Assembly: GCF_900103865.1 (NCBI RefSeq)
Contig: NZ_FNII01000001.1
Span: 186,001 to 250,000 of the forward strand
Source of the DNA: Vreelandella arcis
GTDB lineage: Bacteria > Pseudomonadota > Gammaproteobacteria > Pseudomonadales > Halomonadaceae
DNA: 64,000 bases
Direction of reading: 5' to 3'
Part shown: in pieces, positions 10,443 to 19,118 of the stretch
How the letters are laid out: each line of letters begins with the position of its first letter
Position numbering within the stretch: the stretch's first letter is position 1
Position numbers and translations under genes: made by a program
Notes under the pieces: generated by a model
Told to the model about the DNA's origin: nothing
The model's input: only the letters and a program-made list of their open reading frames with translations
Database searches by the model: none

Positions 10443-11063
10443 ATGAGAATGTTACTGGTAAGCCTGGCCATTAGCGTCGGTGCGATAAGCACCGCGTCTG
10501 CAAACCCTCGGGCTGAGGCCGATGCCTCTGCCGGTGAAGCTTTAGCAACGCCCTGCGCGGCTTGCCATGGGCAAGCGGGGATTAGTCCCACGCCGGTATT
10601 TCCCCATTTGGCGGGCCAGCAGATGTCGTACCTCGCCAAGCAAATCATGGATATTCGTGACGGTCGCCGCGTGGTGCCGCAGATGGCGGGCCAGGTGGAT
10701 GACTACGATGACCAAGACGCTTGGAATGTCGCAGCATTTTACGCGGGCCTAGAGCCCCACCTGGGCCAAGCCGATGATGATGACGATTTGCTGGCCCGCG
10801 GCGAAGCACTGTATCGGGCCGGAGATCAGGACAAAGGCATTCCCGCCTGCAGTGCCTGCCATACACCTACCGGGGCGGGTATCGGCAGTGCGGTTTATCC
10901 GGCGCTCTCGGGGCTGCAACCTGACTACACCGTGTCGACCCTACAAGACTTTGCCGCCGGTGAGCGAGACAACGACCCCAATCAAATAATGCGCGATATC
11001 GCCGCTAAAATGAGCGATGACGATATGCAGGCGGTCGCCAATTATCTGTATGGTTTGAATTAA
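10443..11063 (+). CDS. Dihaem cytochrome c4
   Basis: Periplasmic electron carrier feeding terminal oxidases. The precursor has a signal peptide (to about residue 21, ending TASA) and two similar c-type domains with haem sites CAACH (C38) and CSACH (C136). Methionine ligands are probably in the MAGQ and MSDDD regions. Mature length of about 185 residues fits c4. An in-frame ATG lies 45 bases upstream at 10398, but it would put charged and polar residues before the signal peptide, so I start at 10443. It lies upstream of dsbA, an association also seen in pseudomonads. Confidence 0.92.
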   Translation: MRMLLVSLAISVGAISTASANPRAEADASAGEALATPCAACHGQAGISPTPVFPHLAGQQMSYLAKQIMDIRDGRRVVPQMAGQVDDYDDQDAWNVAAFYAGLEPHLGQADDDDDLLARGEALYRAGDQDKGIPACSACHTPTGAGIGSAVYPALSGLQPDYTVSTLQDFAAGERDNDPNQIMRDIAAKMSDDDMQAVANYLYGLN

Positions 11064-11172
11064 ACGACCACCCTCAATAAGCTAATCTTTTTAACCGCTT
11101 GCTTGCTCAAGCGCGGAACCCTGGCAGACCGTTAGGGTCATAGCTTTCGCTTTCCCACGGAGAAAAGACACT

Positions 11173-11805
11173 ATGTTGAAAACGTTGATGGTCGCGCTAG
11201 CAGGGCTAGGTTTGTCGGCAGCGGTCAGCGCCCAGGAACTGGTCGAAGACCAGCACTACGAAGCGCTGGATGAGCCGGTCGAGACCCAGGTGGATGAAGG
11301 CCAAATCGAAGTGCTTGAAGTGTTCTGGTTTGGTTGCCCGCATTGTTATCGCCTGCAATCACACGTTAACGAGTGGTATGAAACCCTCGATGATGACGTG
11401 ACGGTTGTAAAAATGCCCGCCACGATGGGCGGCGATTGGAATACCCATGCCAACGCATTTTACGCTGCTCAAGCGCTCGGCATTGAGGATGACCTGCACG
11501 CAGACTTCTTCGACGCTATCCATCAAGACGAGCGCTCGATGACCGATAGCGACGACATCGCTGCTTTCTTTGCCAACTATGGTGTCAGCGAAGAAGAAGC
11601 CCAAGAAGCCCTCTCGGCGTTTAACGTCCGCAGCAACGTCAATCAGGCCAACGGCCGTATGCGCGATATGCGTTTAATGGGAGTGCCCGCACTGGTGATT
11701 GATGGCCGTTACGTCGTCACGCCAAGCAGCGCCGGTAGCCTGGAAAACATGCCCAACATCGCGGATGCGCTGGTCGACCAAGTGCGTGAAGCGCGCGATG
11801 AGTAG
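11173..11805 (+). CDS. dsbA: Periplasmic thiol:disulfide oxidoreductase DsbA
   Basis: Introduces disulfide bonds into exported proteins. It has a signal peptide (MLKTLMVALAGLGLSAAVSA), a thioredoxin fold with active site C55-P-H-C58 in FWFGCPHCY, and the cis-proline loop GVPALVI. Length is 210 residues, normal. The start has CGGAG 10-15 bases upstream. It follows cytochrome c4 by 109 bases. Electrons would normally go on to DsbB, which is not in this window. Confidence 0.96.
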   Translation: MLKTLMVALAGLGLSAAVSAQELVEDQHYEALDEPVETQVDEGQIEVLEVFWFGCPHCYRLQSHVNEWYETLDDDVTVVKMPATMGGDWNTHANAFYAAQALGIEDDLHADFFDAIHQDERSMTDSDDIAAFFANYGVSEEEAQEALSAFNVRSNVNQANGRMRDMRLMGVPALVIDGRYVVTPSSAGSLENMPNIADALVDQVREARDE

Positions 11806-11840
11806 CGTTGTTTGACGGCTGATTCGGCATGGGAAGAACC

Positions 11841-12650
11841 ATGAGAGAGATGGAGGCTCGCAAGCCGCTGCTTAGCAGCGGCCATTTGCGCCTGTTAACG
11901 TTTAATCTCCAGGTGGGTATTCAGACCTCGGCGTATCACCACTATGTGACGCGCAGTTGGCAGCATTTTCTGCCTCATCCGAGCCGTTTGAAGCGGCTTG
12001 AGGTGATGGGCGAGGTGCTGGGCAAGTTTGATGTGGTGGGGCTGCAGGAAGTTGATGGTGGCAGCTTTCGTTCAAGTCGTATCAATCAAGTTGAATACCT
12101 GGCCACCAAAGCGGGCTTCCCCAGTCATTTTCAACAGCTCAACCGCAACCTCGGCCACATTGCCCAGCACAGCAATGGGCTGTTGTCGCGCCTGGTACCC
12201 AGTCAAATTGAAGAGCACCGGTTGCCAGGCGCAATGCCAGGGCGCGGGGCTATCCATGCACGTTTTGGGGATGGCCCGGATGCGCTGCATATCTTTGTGG
12301 CCCATTTGGCACTGAGTCACCGTGGGCGGGTACGGCAGTTGAATTATCTCAGCGATATTATTCAACCGCTGCGCCATGTGGTGGTGATGGGCGACCTAAA
12401 CTGCACGCCGGATCAGCTGCATGCCCACGAGCGTTTCAATGCCGCGTTACCGCTGCACCCCGTGAAACCCCTGCTTAGCTACCCCTCCTGGCAGCCGCGC
12501 CGCGCGCTGGATCATATTCTGCTGTCGCAATCCCTAGAGGCAGTGGATGTTCAGGTGTTGGATCACCTGTTCTCCGACCATCTGCCGATTGCCGTTGACC
12601 TGCCGCTACCCGCTGCCTGTTTGGCGGCGATTCGCTCAAGCGTTAAATAA
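11841..12650 (+). CDS. Endonuclease/exonuclease/phosphatase-family protein
   Basis: A metal-dependent hydrolase of the EEP superfamily. Motifs in order: LTFNLQ (asparagine ligand), GLQEVD (metal-binding glutamate), GDLNCTPD (catalytic aspartate and asparagine) and SDHLPIAVD (catalytic aspartate-histidine pair). It has no signal peptide or membrane segment. The substrate (nucleic acid or a phosphorylated small molecule or lipid) cannot be told from sequence. GGAAG upstream favours the ATG at 11841; ATGs at 11829 and 11850 are alternatives. It lies 35 bases after dsbA and probably shares its transcript. Confidence 0.8.
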   Translation: MREMEARKPLLSSGHLRLLTFNLQVGIQTSAYHHYVTRSWQHFLPHPSRLKRLEVMGEVLGKFDVVGLQEVDGGSFRSSRINQVEYLATKAGFPSHFQQLNRNLGHIAQHSNGLLSRLVPSQIEEHRLPGAMPGRGAIHARFGDGPDALHIFVAHLALSHRGRVRQLNYLSDIIQPLRHVVVMGDLNCTPDQLHAHERFNAALPLHPVKPLLSYPSWQPRRALDHILLSQSLEAVDVQVLDHLFSDHLPIAVDLPLPAACLAAIRSSVK

Positions 12651-12748
12651 TAAGCGCGTCTCGCCGCTAAGGGACGCTGCATTGTCTGCGTATATGCGCT
12701 ATTGTCTGGTCGCTGACACCCCTTAGCCGTTTTATGCGAGACACTCCC

Positions 12749-13306
12749 ATGTCGGACACTACACAACTACCTGCGTTTATTGGTGCGCTGGATCGCGCTT
12801 CAGAGTGGTTCGGGCGTACCCTTGCGTGGCTGATCATCATCATGATGCTGATTCAGTTCGCGATTGTACTGCTTCGTTATGCTTTCAGCGTGAATAGCAT
12901 ATTTATGCAAGAGCTGGTGATGTATATGCACGCCAGCGTCTTTATGCTCGCGGCCGCCTATACCTTTCGCCATGATGGCCATGTGCGGGTGGATATTTTC
13001 TACCGGGGAATGTCACCGCGTCGACAAGCCTTAATTAATGTCGTGGGTATCATCACGCTTCTTATGCCGGTAATGGTCTACATCATCGCGTCCAGCCTGG
13101 GTTACGTGGTCAATTCCTGGAGCATTCTCGAAAGCTCGCCTGATTACGGCGGTATTCCGGCGGTGTACGCCCTGAAAACCTTAATACCGCTATTTGCATT
13201 GCTGATGATCGTACAAGGCGTGATTGAGGTGGTGCGCAATGGCTATGTGTTAACCGGAAGAATTGCGCCAGCCAAAGATGAAAGCCACCTTGAGGAGCGC
13301 CTTTGA
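12749..13306 (+). CDS. TRAP transporter small permease (DctQ type)
   Basis: The four-helix small membrane subunit of a tripartite ATP-independent periplasmic transporter. Hydrophobic segments fall at about residues 20-45, 55-75, 95-120 and 140-160. The motif FRHDGHVRVDIFY between helices 2 and 3 is diagnostic of DctQ proteins. GCGAG eight bases upstream supports the ATG at 12749; the ATG at 12734 has no ribosome site but would add only five residues. Its TGA overlaps the ATG of the large subunit, so both membrane subunits are made together. Confidence 0.9.
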   Translation: MSDTTQLPAFIGALDRASEWFGRTLAWLIIIMMLIQFAIVLLRYAFSVNSIFMQELVMYMHASVFMLAAAYTFRHDGHVRVDIFYRGMSPRRQALINVVGIITLLMPVMVYIIASSLGYVVNSWSILESSPDYGGIPAVYALKTLIPLFALLMIVQGVIEVVRNGYVLTGRIAPAKDESHLEERL

Positions 13307-14712
13307 TGCTGGAATTCATGCCGATTGTTTTATTTGCTGTTATCTGCATCGTATTGATGTTCGGCTTTCCCGTGGCGCTCTCGCTGGCGGGCACGGCGTT
13401 GCTGTTTGCCGGGATGGGGCTGGGCCTGGAAGCCATGGGTATCGATGCCAATTTCGATGGAGGCTATCTCGCCGCGCTGCCCAACCGGCTTTACGGCATC
13501 ATGACCAACCAAACGCTGTTGGCGGTGCCACTGTTTGTGTTAATGGGCGTGTTGCTGGAAAAGTCCAAAGTGGCGGAAACCCTGCTCGACGCCATGGCGC
13601 TGCTGTTTGGCGCCATGCGCGGTGGTCTGGGCATTTCGGTGACGCTGGTGGGCATGCTGATGGCTGCCTCTACCGGTATCGTGGGGGCCACGGTGGTCAC
13701 CATGGGCCTGATGTCGTTGCCTACCATGCTCAAGCGTGGTTATAGCACCTCGCTCGCCACCGGCACGATTTGCGCCACAGGCACGCTGGGTCAGATTATT
13801 CCGCCATCCATCGCCTTGGTACTGCTGGGTGATGTGCTGTCGTCGGCGTATCAACAAGCGCAACTGGATATGGGGATTTTCAGCCCGAAAACGGTCTCTG
13901 TGGGCGATCTGTTCATGGGCGCACTGGTGCCGGGCTTAATTCTGGTCGTGATGTATATGCTCTATGTGGCCTTCATAGCGTGGCTGCGCCCCAGTATGGC
14001 GCCTGCTGCCGACCGGCAAGAGCTAATGGAAGAGTTGGGCCACACTTCCGGGATAGGCATGCTGTTGCTCAAAGGCTTGGTGCCGCCCGTAGTATTGATT
14101 GTGGCAGTGCTGGGGTCGATCCTGAGCGGTTTTGCCACACCCACCGAGGCATCCTCTGTTGGGGCCTTTGGTGCCTTGGTGTTGGCGCTGGCCTATCGCC
14201 AGCTCGACTGGGCGACCCTAAAAGACGTATTACGCTCGACAACCCACGTCACCACTATGGTGTTTCTGATTCTGATTGGTGCCGCGCTGTTTTCGCTGGT
14301 GTTCCGGGCGTATGGCGGCGAACACATGGTCACCGAGCTGTTTGAGGGCATGCCCGGTGGTGTAGTGGGCGCGACGATCATCGTCATGCTGGTGATCTTT
14401 CTGCTCGGCTTCATTCTCGACTTTATCGAAATTACCTTTGTGGTGGTGCCCATTGTAGGGCCGATTCTGCTCGCCATGGGGCTGGATCCGATTTGGCTCG
14501 GCATCATGATCGCGATTAACCTACAAACATCGTTTTTGACGCCGCCGTTTGGCTTCGCGCTGTTTTATCTGCGCGGTGTGGCGCCCCCGTCGGTGCCCAC
14601 CTCGGCCATTTATCGCGGGGTGATTCCGTTTATCCTGATGCAGTTGGGCATGTTGCTCATGCTAACGTTCTTCCCGCAGCTGGCGACATGGCTGCCCACG
14701 CAGTTCAGCTAA
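13306..14712 (+). CDS. TRAP transporter large permease (DctM type)
   Basis: The 12-helix sodium-coupled channel subunit of the TRAP transporter, 468 residues, at the inner membrane. The start overlaps the small-subunit stop (TGATG), with GAGGAG nine bases upstream; an in-frame TTG one codon earlier is unlikely. Family motifs include MGVLLEKSK, GQIIPPSIALVLLGD and TPTEASSVGAFGAL. The long charged loop around residues 225-255 is typical of the larger DctM subgroup that pairs with TakP-like binding proteins. The binding-protein gene follows after 177 bases. Confidence 0.93.
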   Translation: MLEFMPIVLFAVICIVLMFGFPVALSLAGTALLFAGMGLGLEAMGIDANFDGGYLAALPNRLYGIMTNQTLLAVPLFVLMGVLLEKSKVAETLLDAMALLFGAMRGGLGISVTLVGMLMAASTGIVGATVVTMGLMSLPTMLKRGYSTSLATGTICATGTLGQIIPPSIALVLLGDVLSSAYQQAQLDMGIFSPKTVSVGDLFMGALVPGLILVVMYMLYVAFIAWLRPSMAPAADRQELMEELGHTSGIGMLLLKGLVPPVVLIVAVLGSILSGFATPTEASSVGAFGALVLALAYRQLDWATLKDVLRSTTHVTTMVFLILIGAALFSLVFRAYGGEHMVTELFEGMPGGVVGATIIVMLVIFLLGFILDFIEITFVVVPIVGPILLAMGLDPIWLGIMIAINLQTSFLTPPFGFALFYLRGVAPPSVPTSAIYRGVIPFILMQLGMLLMLTFFPQLATWLPTQFS

Positions 14713-14765
14713 CGGGGGGTTGAAAATCAGTAGGGTTGTCAACGCAAGGACGTGGCAAGCTGTCA

Positions 14766-14841
14766 CAAAATTAGTTAAATAACTGACTACAATTTTGCAG
14801 TAAGCCGCCTAGTATTTTGTTTGCTACATCGTTCTAGGCGG
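14766..14841. promoter_or_regulatory. Clustered inverted repeats upstream of the TRAP binding-protein gene
   Basis: Three dyads sit in the 177-base gap between permease and binding-protein genes. CAAAATT (14766-14772) pairs with AATTTTG (14791-14797). Nested inside is AGTTA-AA-TAACT (14773-14784). CCGCCTAG (14805-14812) pairs with CTAGGCGG (14834-14841). The last would form an RNA hairpin, and the AT-rich nested pair could be an operator. This region could let the binding protein be made in excess over the permease. Confidence 0.4.
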
Positions 14842-14889
14842 TGTCTCTAAACCATAAAAGTAATAATAGAAAGCAAAGAGGTTTAACGT

Positions 14890-16002
14890 ATGAAAGTCAA
14901 AACACTCCCCGTCGCCATTGCCATGACGACTGCTATGTCCGCCAGCTTGCTGGCGGTTTCGAGCATTGATAATCACGCCCAGGCACAAGAAGAAGAATTC
15001 CGCTGGAAAATGGTCACCTCATGGCCGAAGAACTTCCCGGGCGTGGGCCAAGGCCCCGAGCGTCTTGCGGAACTGGTTGATGAAATGTCGGATGGTCGCC
15101 TGACCATCGAGGTCTTCGGCGCGGGTCAATTGGTGCCGGGGTTTGAGGTATTTGACGCCGTTTCCGACGGCACTGCCGAATTGGGCCACTCCGCTTCCTA
15201 CTACTGGAAGGGCAAAGCCCCCGCGGCGCAATTCTTCGCTGCCGTGCCGTTTGGCATGAACGCGCAAGAAATGAATGCTTGGCTGCACTTCGGTGGCGGC
15301 ATGGAGTTGTGGAACGAACTGTACGATGACTTCGGCGTCGATGTGCTGGTGGCCGGCGCTTCAGGCGTTCAAATGGGCGGCTGGTACAACAAAGAGATCA
15401 ACTCGGTTGACGATCTCGATGGCCTCAAAATGCGCATGCCGGGCCTAGGTGGTGAAGTGATGAGCCGCATGGGTGTGGCGATTGTGAACATGCCGGGCGG
15501 GGAAATTTTCACCTCGCTGCAGTCCGGCGCCATTGACGCTACCGAATGGATTGGCCCCTACAACGACCTAGCTTTCGGCCTGCACCAAGCGGCGGATTAC
15601 TACTATTATCCAGGCTGGCACGAACCGACCGTGATGTTCGAAGCCATCGTCAACGAAGAGGCCATGGCTGAGTTGCCCGCGGATCTGCAGGCAATCCTGA
15701 AAACGGCTGTGCGCGACGTCAATGCCAACGTGCTGGACGAGTACACCGCACGTAATAACGATGCACTGGAAACCCTGGTCAACGAGCACGATGTCGAGCT
15801 ACGCCGGATTCCTGACGACGTGCTGGCGCAGGCGCGTGAGCATTCGGAAGATGTGGTTGCCGAACTGGCCGAATCCAGCGAAATGGCGACGCGTATCTAC
15901 GAGTCTTACAGTGCTTTCCAGGATAAGGTCGAGGACTACCACGCCATCTCTGAACAGGCTTATTACAACGCCCGCAACCCTGACGGGGATACCACCGAGT
16001 AA
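14890..16002 (+). CDS. TRAP transporter substrate-binding protein, TakP/DctP-like
   Basis: A 370-residue periplasmic solute receptor with a signal peptide (to about residue 32, ending HAQA). Hallmarks of the TakP subgroup are TSWPKNFPG, GGWYNKEI, MRMPGLGGEV (ligand arginine), EWIGPYND (ligand tryptophan) and YYYPGWHEP. TakP relatives bind small 2-oxo or 2-hydroxy acids such as pyruvate or lactate; that substrate class is my inference. It completes the transporter with the two genes upstream. A strong UUCG-capped terminator follows 20 bases after the stop. Confidence 0.9.
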   Translation: MKVKTLPVAIAMTTAMSASLLAVSSIDNHAQAQEEEFRWKMVTSWPKNFPGVGQGPERLAELVDEMSDGRLTIEVFGAGQLVPGFEVFDAVSDGTAELGHSASYYWKGKAPAAQFFAAVPFGMNAQEMNAWLHFGGGMELWNELYDDFGVDVLVAGASGVQMGGWYNKEINSVDDLDGLKMRMPGLGGEVMSRMGVAIVNMPGGEIFTSLQSGAIDATEWIGPYNDLAFGLHQAADYYYYPGWHEPTVMFEAIVNEEAMAELPADLQAILKTAVRDVNANVLDEYTARNNDALETLVNEHDVELRRIPDDVLAQAREHSEDVVAELAESSEMATRIYESYSAFQDKVEDYHAISEQAYYNARNPDGDTTE

Positions 16003-16022
16003 TATCGCGTTCAGCTAGACTG

Positions 16023-16046
16023 AATGGCCGCCTTCGGGCGGCCATT
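16023..16046 (+). terminator. Rho-independent terminator after the TRAP operon
   Basis: A perfect 10-bp stem AATGGCCGCC / GGCGGCCATT is closed by the very stable TTCG tetraloop (16033-16036). A short T-rich stretch follows. It lies directly after the binding-protein gene and before thiD. Confidence 0.8.
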
Positions 16047-16120
16047 TGCGTTTAAGTGCAGCACAAAAGTTCCAGCTTGGGTATCCTAGGCAAATACTGA
16101 CGATTCTGCCGAGGAGCCCC

Positions 16121-16951
16121 ATGTCTACCGATTCCCGCCTCCGTAATGTGCTGACGATCGCCGGCTCCGACCCGTCCGGCGGTGCCGGCCTGCAGGGTGA
16201 TCTCAAAACTTTCTCGGCGCTCGGGGTGTACGGCACCAACGTGATTACCGCGGTGATTGCCCAAAATACCTGTGGCGTGGCCTCGGTGTACCCAGTGTCG
16301 CCCCAGGCCATTCGCGAGCAGCTTGAGCATCTACTCGATGATGTGGCGATAGACGCGGTCAAAATTGGCATGGTGGCTAGCCGCGAGGTTGCCGAGGTGA
16401 TTGCCGATGTATTGCGCCAGCGCCGACCACGCTGGATTGTGCTCGACCCGGTGATGGTCGCTAAAAGCGGCGATATGCTGGTCGATAACGCCGGTATTCG
16501 CGCAGTGCGGGATATTCTGGTGCCGCTTGCCGATGTGATCACGCCTAACCTCCCCGAAGCCGCCGTATTGCTCGATACGCCATCGCCCACCAGCTTGGAT
16601 GCCATGGAAGCCATGCTACCTGGTCTAACGCAGCTTGGTGCGCCTTACGTGGTGCTCAAAGGCGGGCATTTACGCGGTTCATCCTGCCCTGACTTGTTGG
16701 CTACGCCCAATGGCCATGAGTGGCTTGCGGCCTCACGTATTGCGACCGAGAATCTGCACGGTACCGGCTGCGCGCTGTCTTCGGCGATCGCCGCTTGTTT
16801 GGCTAAGCTGCCTGTGCAGGCAAACGTGGATGCCCCGGTAGCCGCCATCAGCGATGCCAAGCAGTGGCTGCATGCGGCCCTGGAGGCCAGCGTACGCTTA
16901 AACGTGGGTAAAGGGCGCGGCCCGGTGCATCACTTTCATGCCTGGTGGTAA
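16121..16951 (+). CDS. thiD: Hydroxymethylpyrimidine/phosphomethylpyrimidine kinase
   Basis: Phosphorylates HMP and HMP-phosphate to HMP-diphosphate in thiamine synthesis. The ribokinase-fold protein (276 residues) has TIAGSDPSGGAGLQGDLK at its start, KIGMV, DPVMVAKSGD and the C-terminal anion-hole motif GTGCALSSA. GAGGAG five bases upstream fixes the ATG at 16121. The frame stays open for another 25 codons upstream, but these overlap the preceding terminator. thiG and thiS lie far away at 40.7-41.8 kb, so the pathway is split. Confidence 0.95.
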   Translation: MSTDSRLRNVLTIAGSDPSGGAGLQGDLKTFSALGVYGTNVITAVIAQNTCGVASVYPVSPQAIREQLEHLLDDVAIDAVKIGMVASREVAEVIADVLRQRRPRWIVLDPVMVAKSGDMLVDNAGIRAVRDILVPLADVITPNLPEAAVLLDTPSPTSLDAMEAMLPGLTQLGAPYVVLKGGHLRGSSCPDLLATPNGHEWLAASRIATENLHGTGCALSSAIAACLAKLPVQANVDAPVAAISDAKQWLHAALEASVRLNVGKGRGPVHHFHAWW

Positions 16952-17083
16952 GGAGCTCAGCGCGTCGGGTAGCCAACGCACATCGCCTGACTTGCGCAAT
17001 AGGTCGTTGCGCACCATGCTGAAGGATGTTCGCTTGCAGGCTGGCTAGATAAGGCTGAGTCGCTCGGCCGAGGAGCATTTGCC

Positions 17084-17926
17084 ATGACCCGTACCGTGCT
17101 GTTTGCCACCGATCTGTCGGCCGATAACCGGGCCGCCTTTGCCAGAGCGCTGCGATTAGCCTACTTCGACGGCGCGCAGCTTGATATTGTCCACGTCCTT
17201 GACCCCTACTTGCCGCATCGTGTGCTCCATGAAGTGGAGGCGGCGGTGGTGGATGATATCGCCGCGACCCTCAAAGATATTCGTGAAGACTACGCTCTAG
17301 ATGAGCCCAAGACGCTGATCCAGACCGTGACGGGATCACCTTACGTCGAAATTGTCCGCGAAGCTCACGAGCGTCAAGCGGATCTGGTCGTGGTAGGGAT
17401 GCACCGCAAGCGTGGTCAGAAAGACCTGCTAATGGGAACCACGTCGATGCGCATTGTACGCAGCGCCCCCTGCCCCGTGGTGATTGCCTCGCAGCCGCCT
17501 ACCCAACCGTGGCGCTCGATTCTGGTGCCTGTTGATTTCTCACTGACCGCTCGGCATAGCTTGCGCGAAGCGTTGCAGCGCTTTCCCGATGCCTCCTTGA
17601 CGCTATTGCATGCCTGGACCTTGCCTGGTGAGCGAGAGCTGGGTTCGCACCCCTATTATGCTCAATGGCGTGACCATGAGGTGGCACAAGTACGCGAACG
17701 GCTGGCCCAGGAAGTCGACAGTTTGATGACCGAGCTGGCCGGCGTGCCGGATGTTGAGCTGGTGCTGGAGCACGGCCTACCCGGTGACGTGTTGAACGCC
17801 TATATCAAACGCCAAACGCCCGATCTGGTGGTGCTCGGCAACCGTGACCAGCCCCACCATGTCAGCCAATTGACCGATATGCTGCTGTGCGAGCCGCATT
17901 GCGACGTGATGCTTTGCCGCGGATAG
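17084..17926 (+). CDS. Tandem universal stress protein
   Basis: A 280-residue cytosolic protein with two Usp domains (about 1-140 and 145-280). The first has the ATP-binding pattern VVGMHRKRGQKDLLMGTTS, so it probably binds nucleotide. The second ends in a degenerate loop (VLGNRDQPHHVSQ) lacking the glycine-rich consensus. Tandem Usp proteins often respond to starvation or oxidative stress. GAGGAG is 10 bases upstream. It stands as a single gene; a second Usp gene in this window is teaD. Confidence 0.9.
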   Translation: MTRTVLFATDLSADNRAAFARALRLAYFDGAQLDIVHVLDPYLPHRVLHEVEAAVVDDIAATLKDIREDYALDEPKTLIQTVTGSPYVEIVREAHERQADLVVVGMHRKRGQKDLLMGTTSMRIVRSAPCPVVIASQPPTQPWRSILVPVDFSLTARHSLREALQRFPDASLTLLHAWTLPGERELGSHPYYAQWRDHEVAQVRERLAQEVDSLMTELAGVPDVELVLEHGLPGDVLNAYIKRQTPDLVVLGNRDQPHHVSQLTDMLLCEPHCDVMLCRG

Positions 17927-18021
17927 TCATATGAAAGAGTCGTATGGAATAGTTGTACGGAACTTTAATATAAAAAGCATGTAGTATAAGCACTGTTTGT
18001 GTGAATAAGAGGTGCTTTGCT

Positions 18022-18618
18022 ATGCCGCTACTATCCGGTATTTCATTACTGCGGGGACGCCACGTCGGTGTATGGCTCGTTAGCGCGTGCCTACTTGTCG
18101 GGTCTTCGGCTGCTTGGGCACAAACGGTCAGCGTCGAGGGTGAGCGCTTTGAGCGAAACGTGGAAGAAAACGGCCAGCGCTACGCGCTAATCGGCAGCGG
18201 CATTTTCACTTATATGCTCTGGACGGCCTACGTCGGGGCGTATTATCAGGTGGAAGGTGAGCCCGAGCCACAGCCTCAAAACGATATTCCTCGGCGTCTG
18301 GAACTGGCCTACTTCCACGATATCGAGGCTGGAGAGTTTGCCGAGGCTACCACTGAAACCCTACAAGATACGCTGAGCAGCAGCGCTTATCGTGCGCTTC
18401 AAAGCGACCTTGAAGCGCTTAACGATAGCTACCGCGACGTGGCCCCCGGTGATCGATACGTGCTGAGTTGGGACGGTGACCAACTGCGCCTTGTGCTGAA
18501 TGGCGAAACGCTGTTTGAAGGCGGCGACGCCACCTTTGCCAACGCTATGTTCGGCATTTGGCTGGGCCAGGAACCGCTAGGTGAAGACTTTCGCGACGCG
18601 TTACTCGGCAGGGAGTGA
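18022..18618 (+). CDS. Exported chalcone-isomerase-fold protein
   Basis: A secreted protein of about 198 residues. It has a long signal sequence (ending AAWA, residue 33) followed by the pattern FERNVEENGQRYALIGSG, then LYYFHDI-like ELAYFHDIEA and a C-terminal FGIWLG. This matches the bacterial chalcone isomerase-like family (CHI fold), which binds hydrophobic ligands and usually lacks isomerase activity. AGAGGTG eight bases upstream favours the ATG at 18022 over the GTG at 18001. Function in bacteria is unknown. dtd follows after 51 bases. Confidence 0.75.
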   Translation: MPLLSGISLLRGRHVGVWLVSACLLVGSSAAWAQTVSVEGERFERNVEENGQRYALIGSGIFTYMLWTAYVGAYYQVEGEPEPQPQNDIPRRLELAYFHDIEAGEFAEATTETLQDTLSSSAYRALQSDLEALNDSYRDVAPGDRYVLSWDGDQLRLVLNGETLFEGGDATFANAMFGIWLGQEPLGEDFRDALLGRE

Positions 18619-18669
18619 GCTTTTTCGGTAGCACGTTATACTGGTGCTTTTTTGCGTGGGAGTAACGGC

Positions 18670-19107
18670 GTGAAAGCACTGATACAGCGGGTAAGCCGCG
18701 CGAGCGTTGACGTTGAGGGGCAAACCATTGGAGCTGTTAACCAGGGGTTGCTGGCGCTAATCGGCGTCGAAAAGGGTGATCACGAAGCGGACGCCGATAA
18801 GTTGCTGCACAAACTGCTTAACTACCGCGTGTTCAGCGATGCCGACGATAAAATGAACCACAATATTCAACAAGCCAGCGGCGGTTTGCTACTGGTGCCG
18901 CAGTTCACCTTGGCGGCGGATACCCGAAAAGGGCTGCGGCCCAGTTTCTCAAGCGCCGCGCCGCCAGCGGAGAGTCAGCGCCTGTTTCATTATCTTGTTG
19001 AGCAGGCGCAGTCAGCATGGCACGAGGTGGCCACCGGCGAGTTCGGGGCCAATATGCAGGTATCACTGGTCAACGATGGCCCAGTAACCTTCCTGTTGGA
19101 AAGTTAG
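18670..19107 (+). CDS. dtd: D-aminoacyl-tRNA deacylase
   Basis: Removes D-amino acids wrongly charged to tRNA. From the GTG at 18670, with GGGAG seven bases upstream, the protein is 145 residues, exactly the family length, and starts [13 protein letters not shown]. The Gly-cisPro motif is intact in NDGPVTFL. The normally conserved SQFT signature reads PQFT here (serine to proline), while the threonine is kept. The gene converges on the ABC-F gene with 11 bases between stops. Confidence 0.95.
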   Translation: MKALIQRVSRASVDVEGQTIGAVNQGLLALIGVEKGDHEADADKLLHKLLNYRVFSDADDKMNHNIQQASGGLLLVPQFTLAADTRKGLRPSFSSAAPPAESQRLFHYLVEQAQSAWHEVATGEFGANMQVSLVNDGPVTFLLES

Positions 19108-19118
19108 TCGAAACGCGA

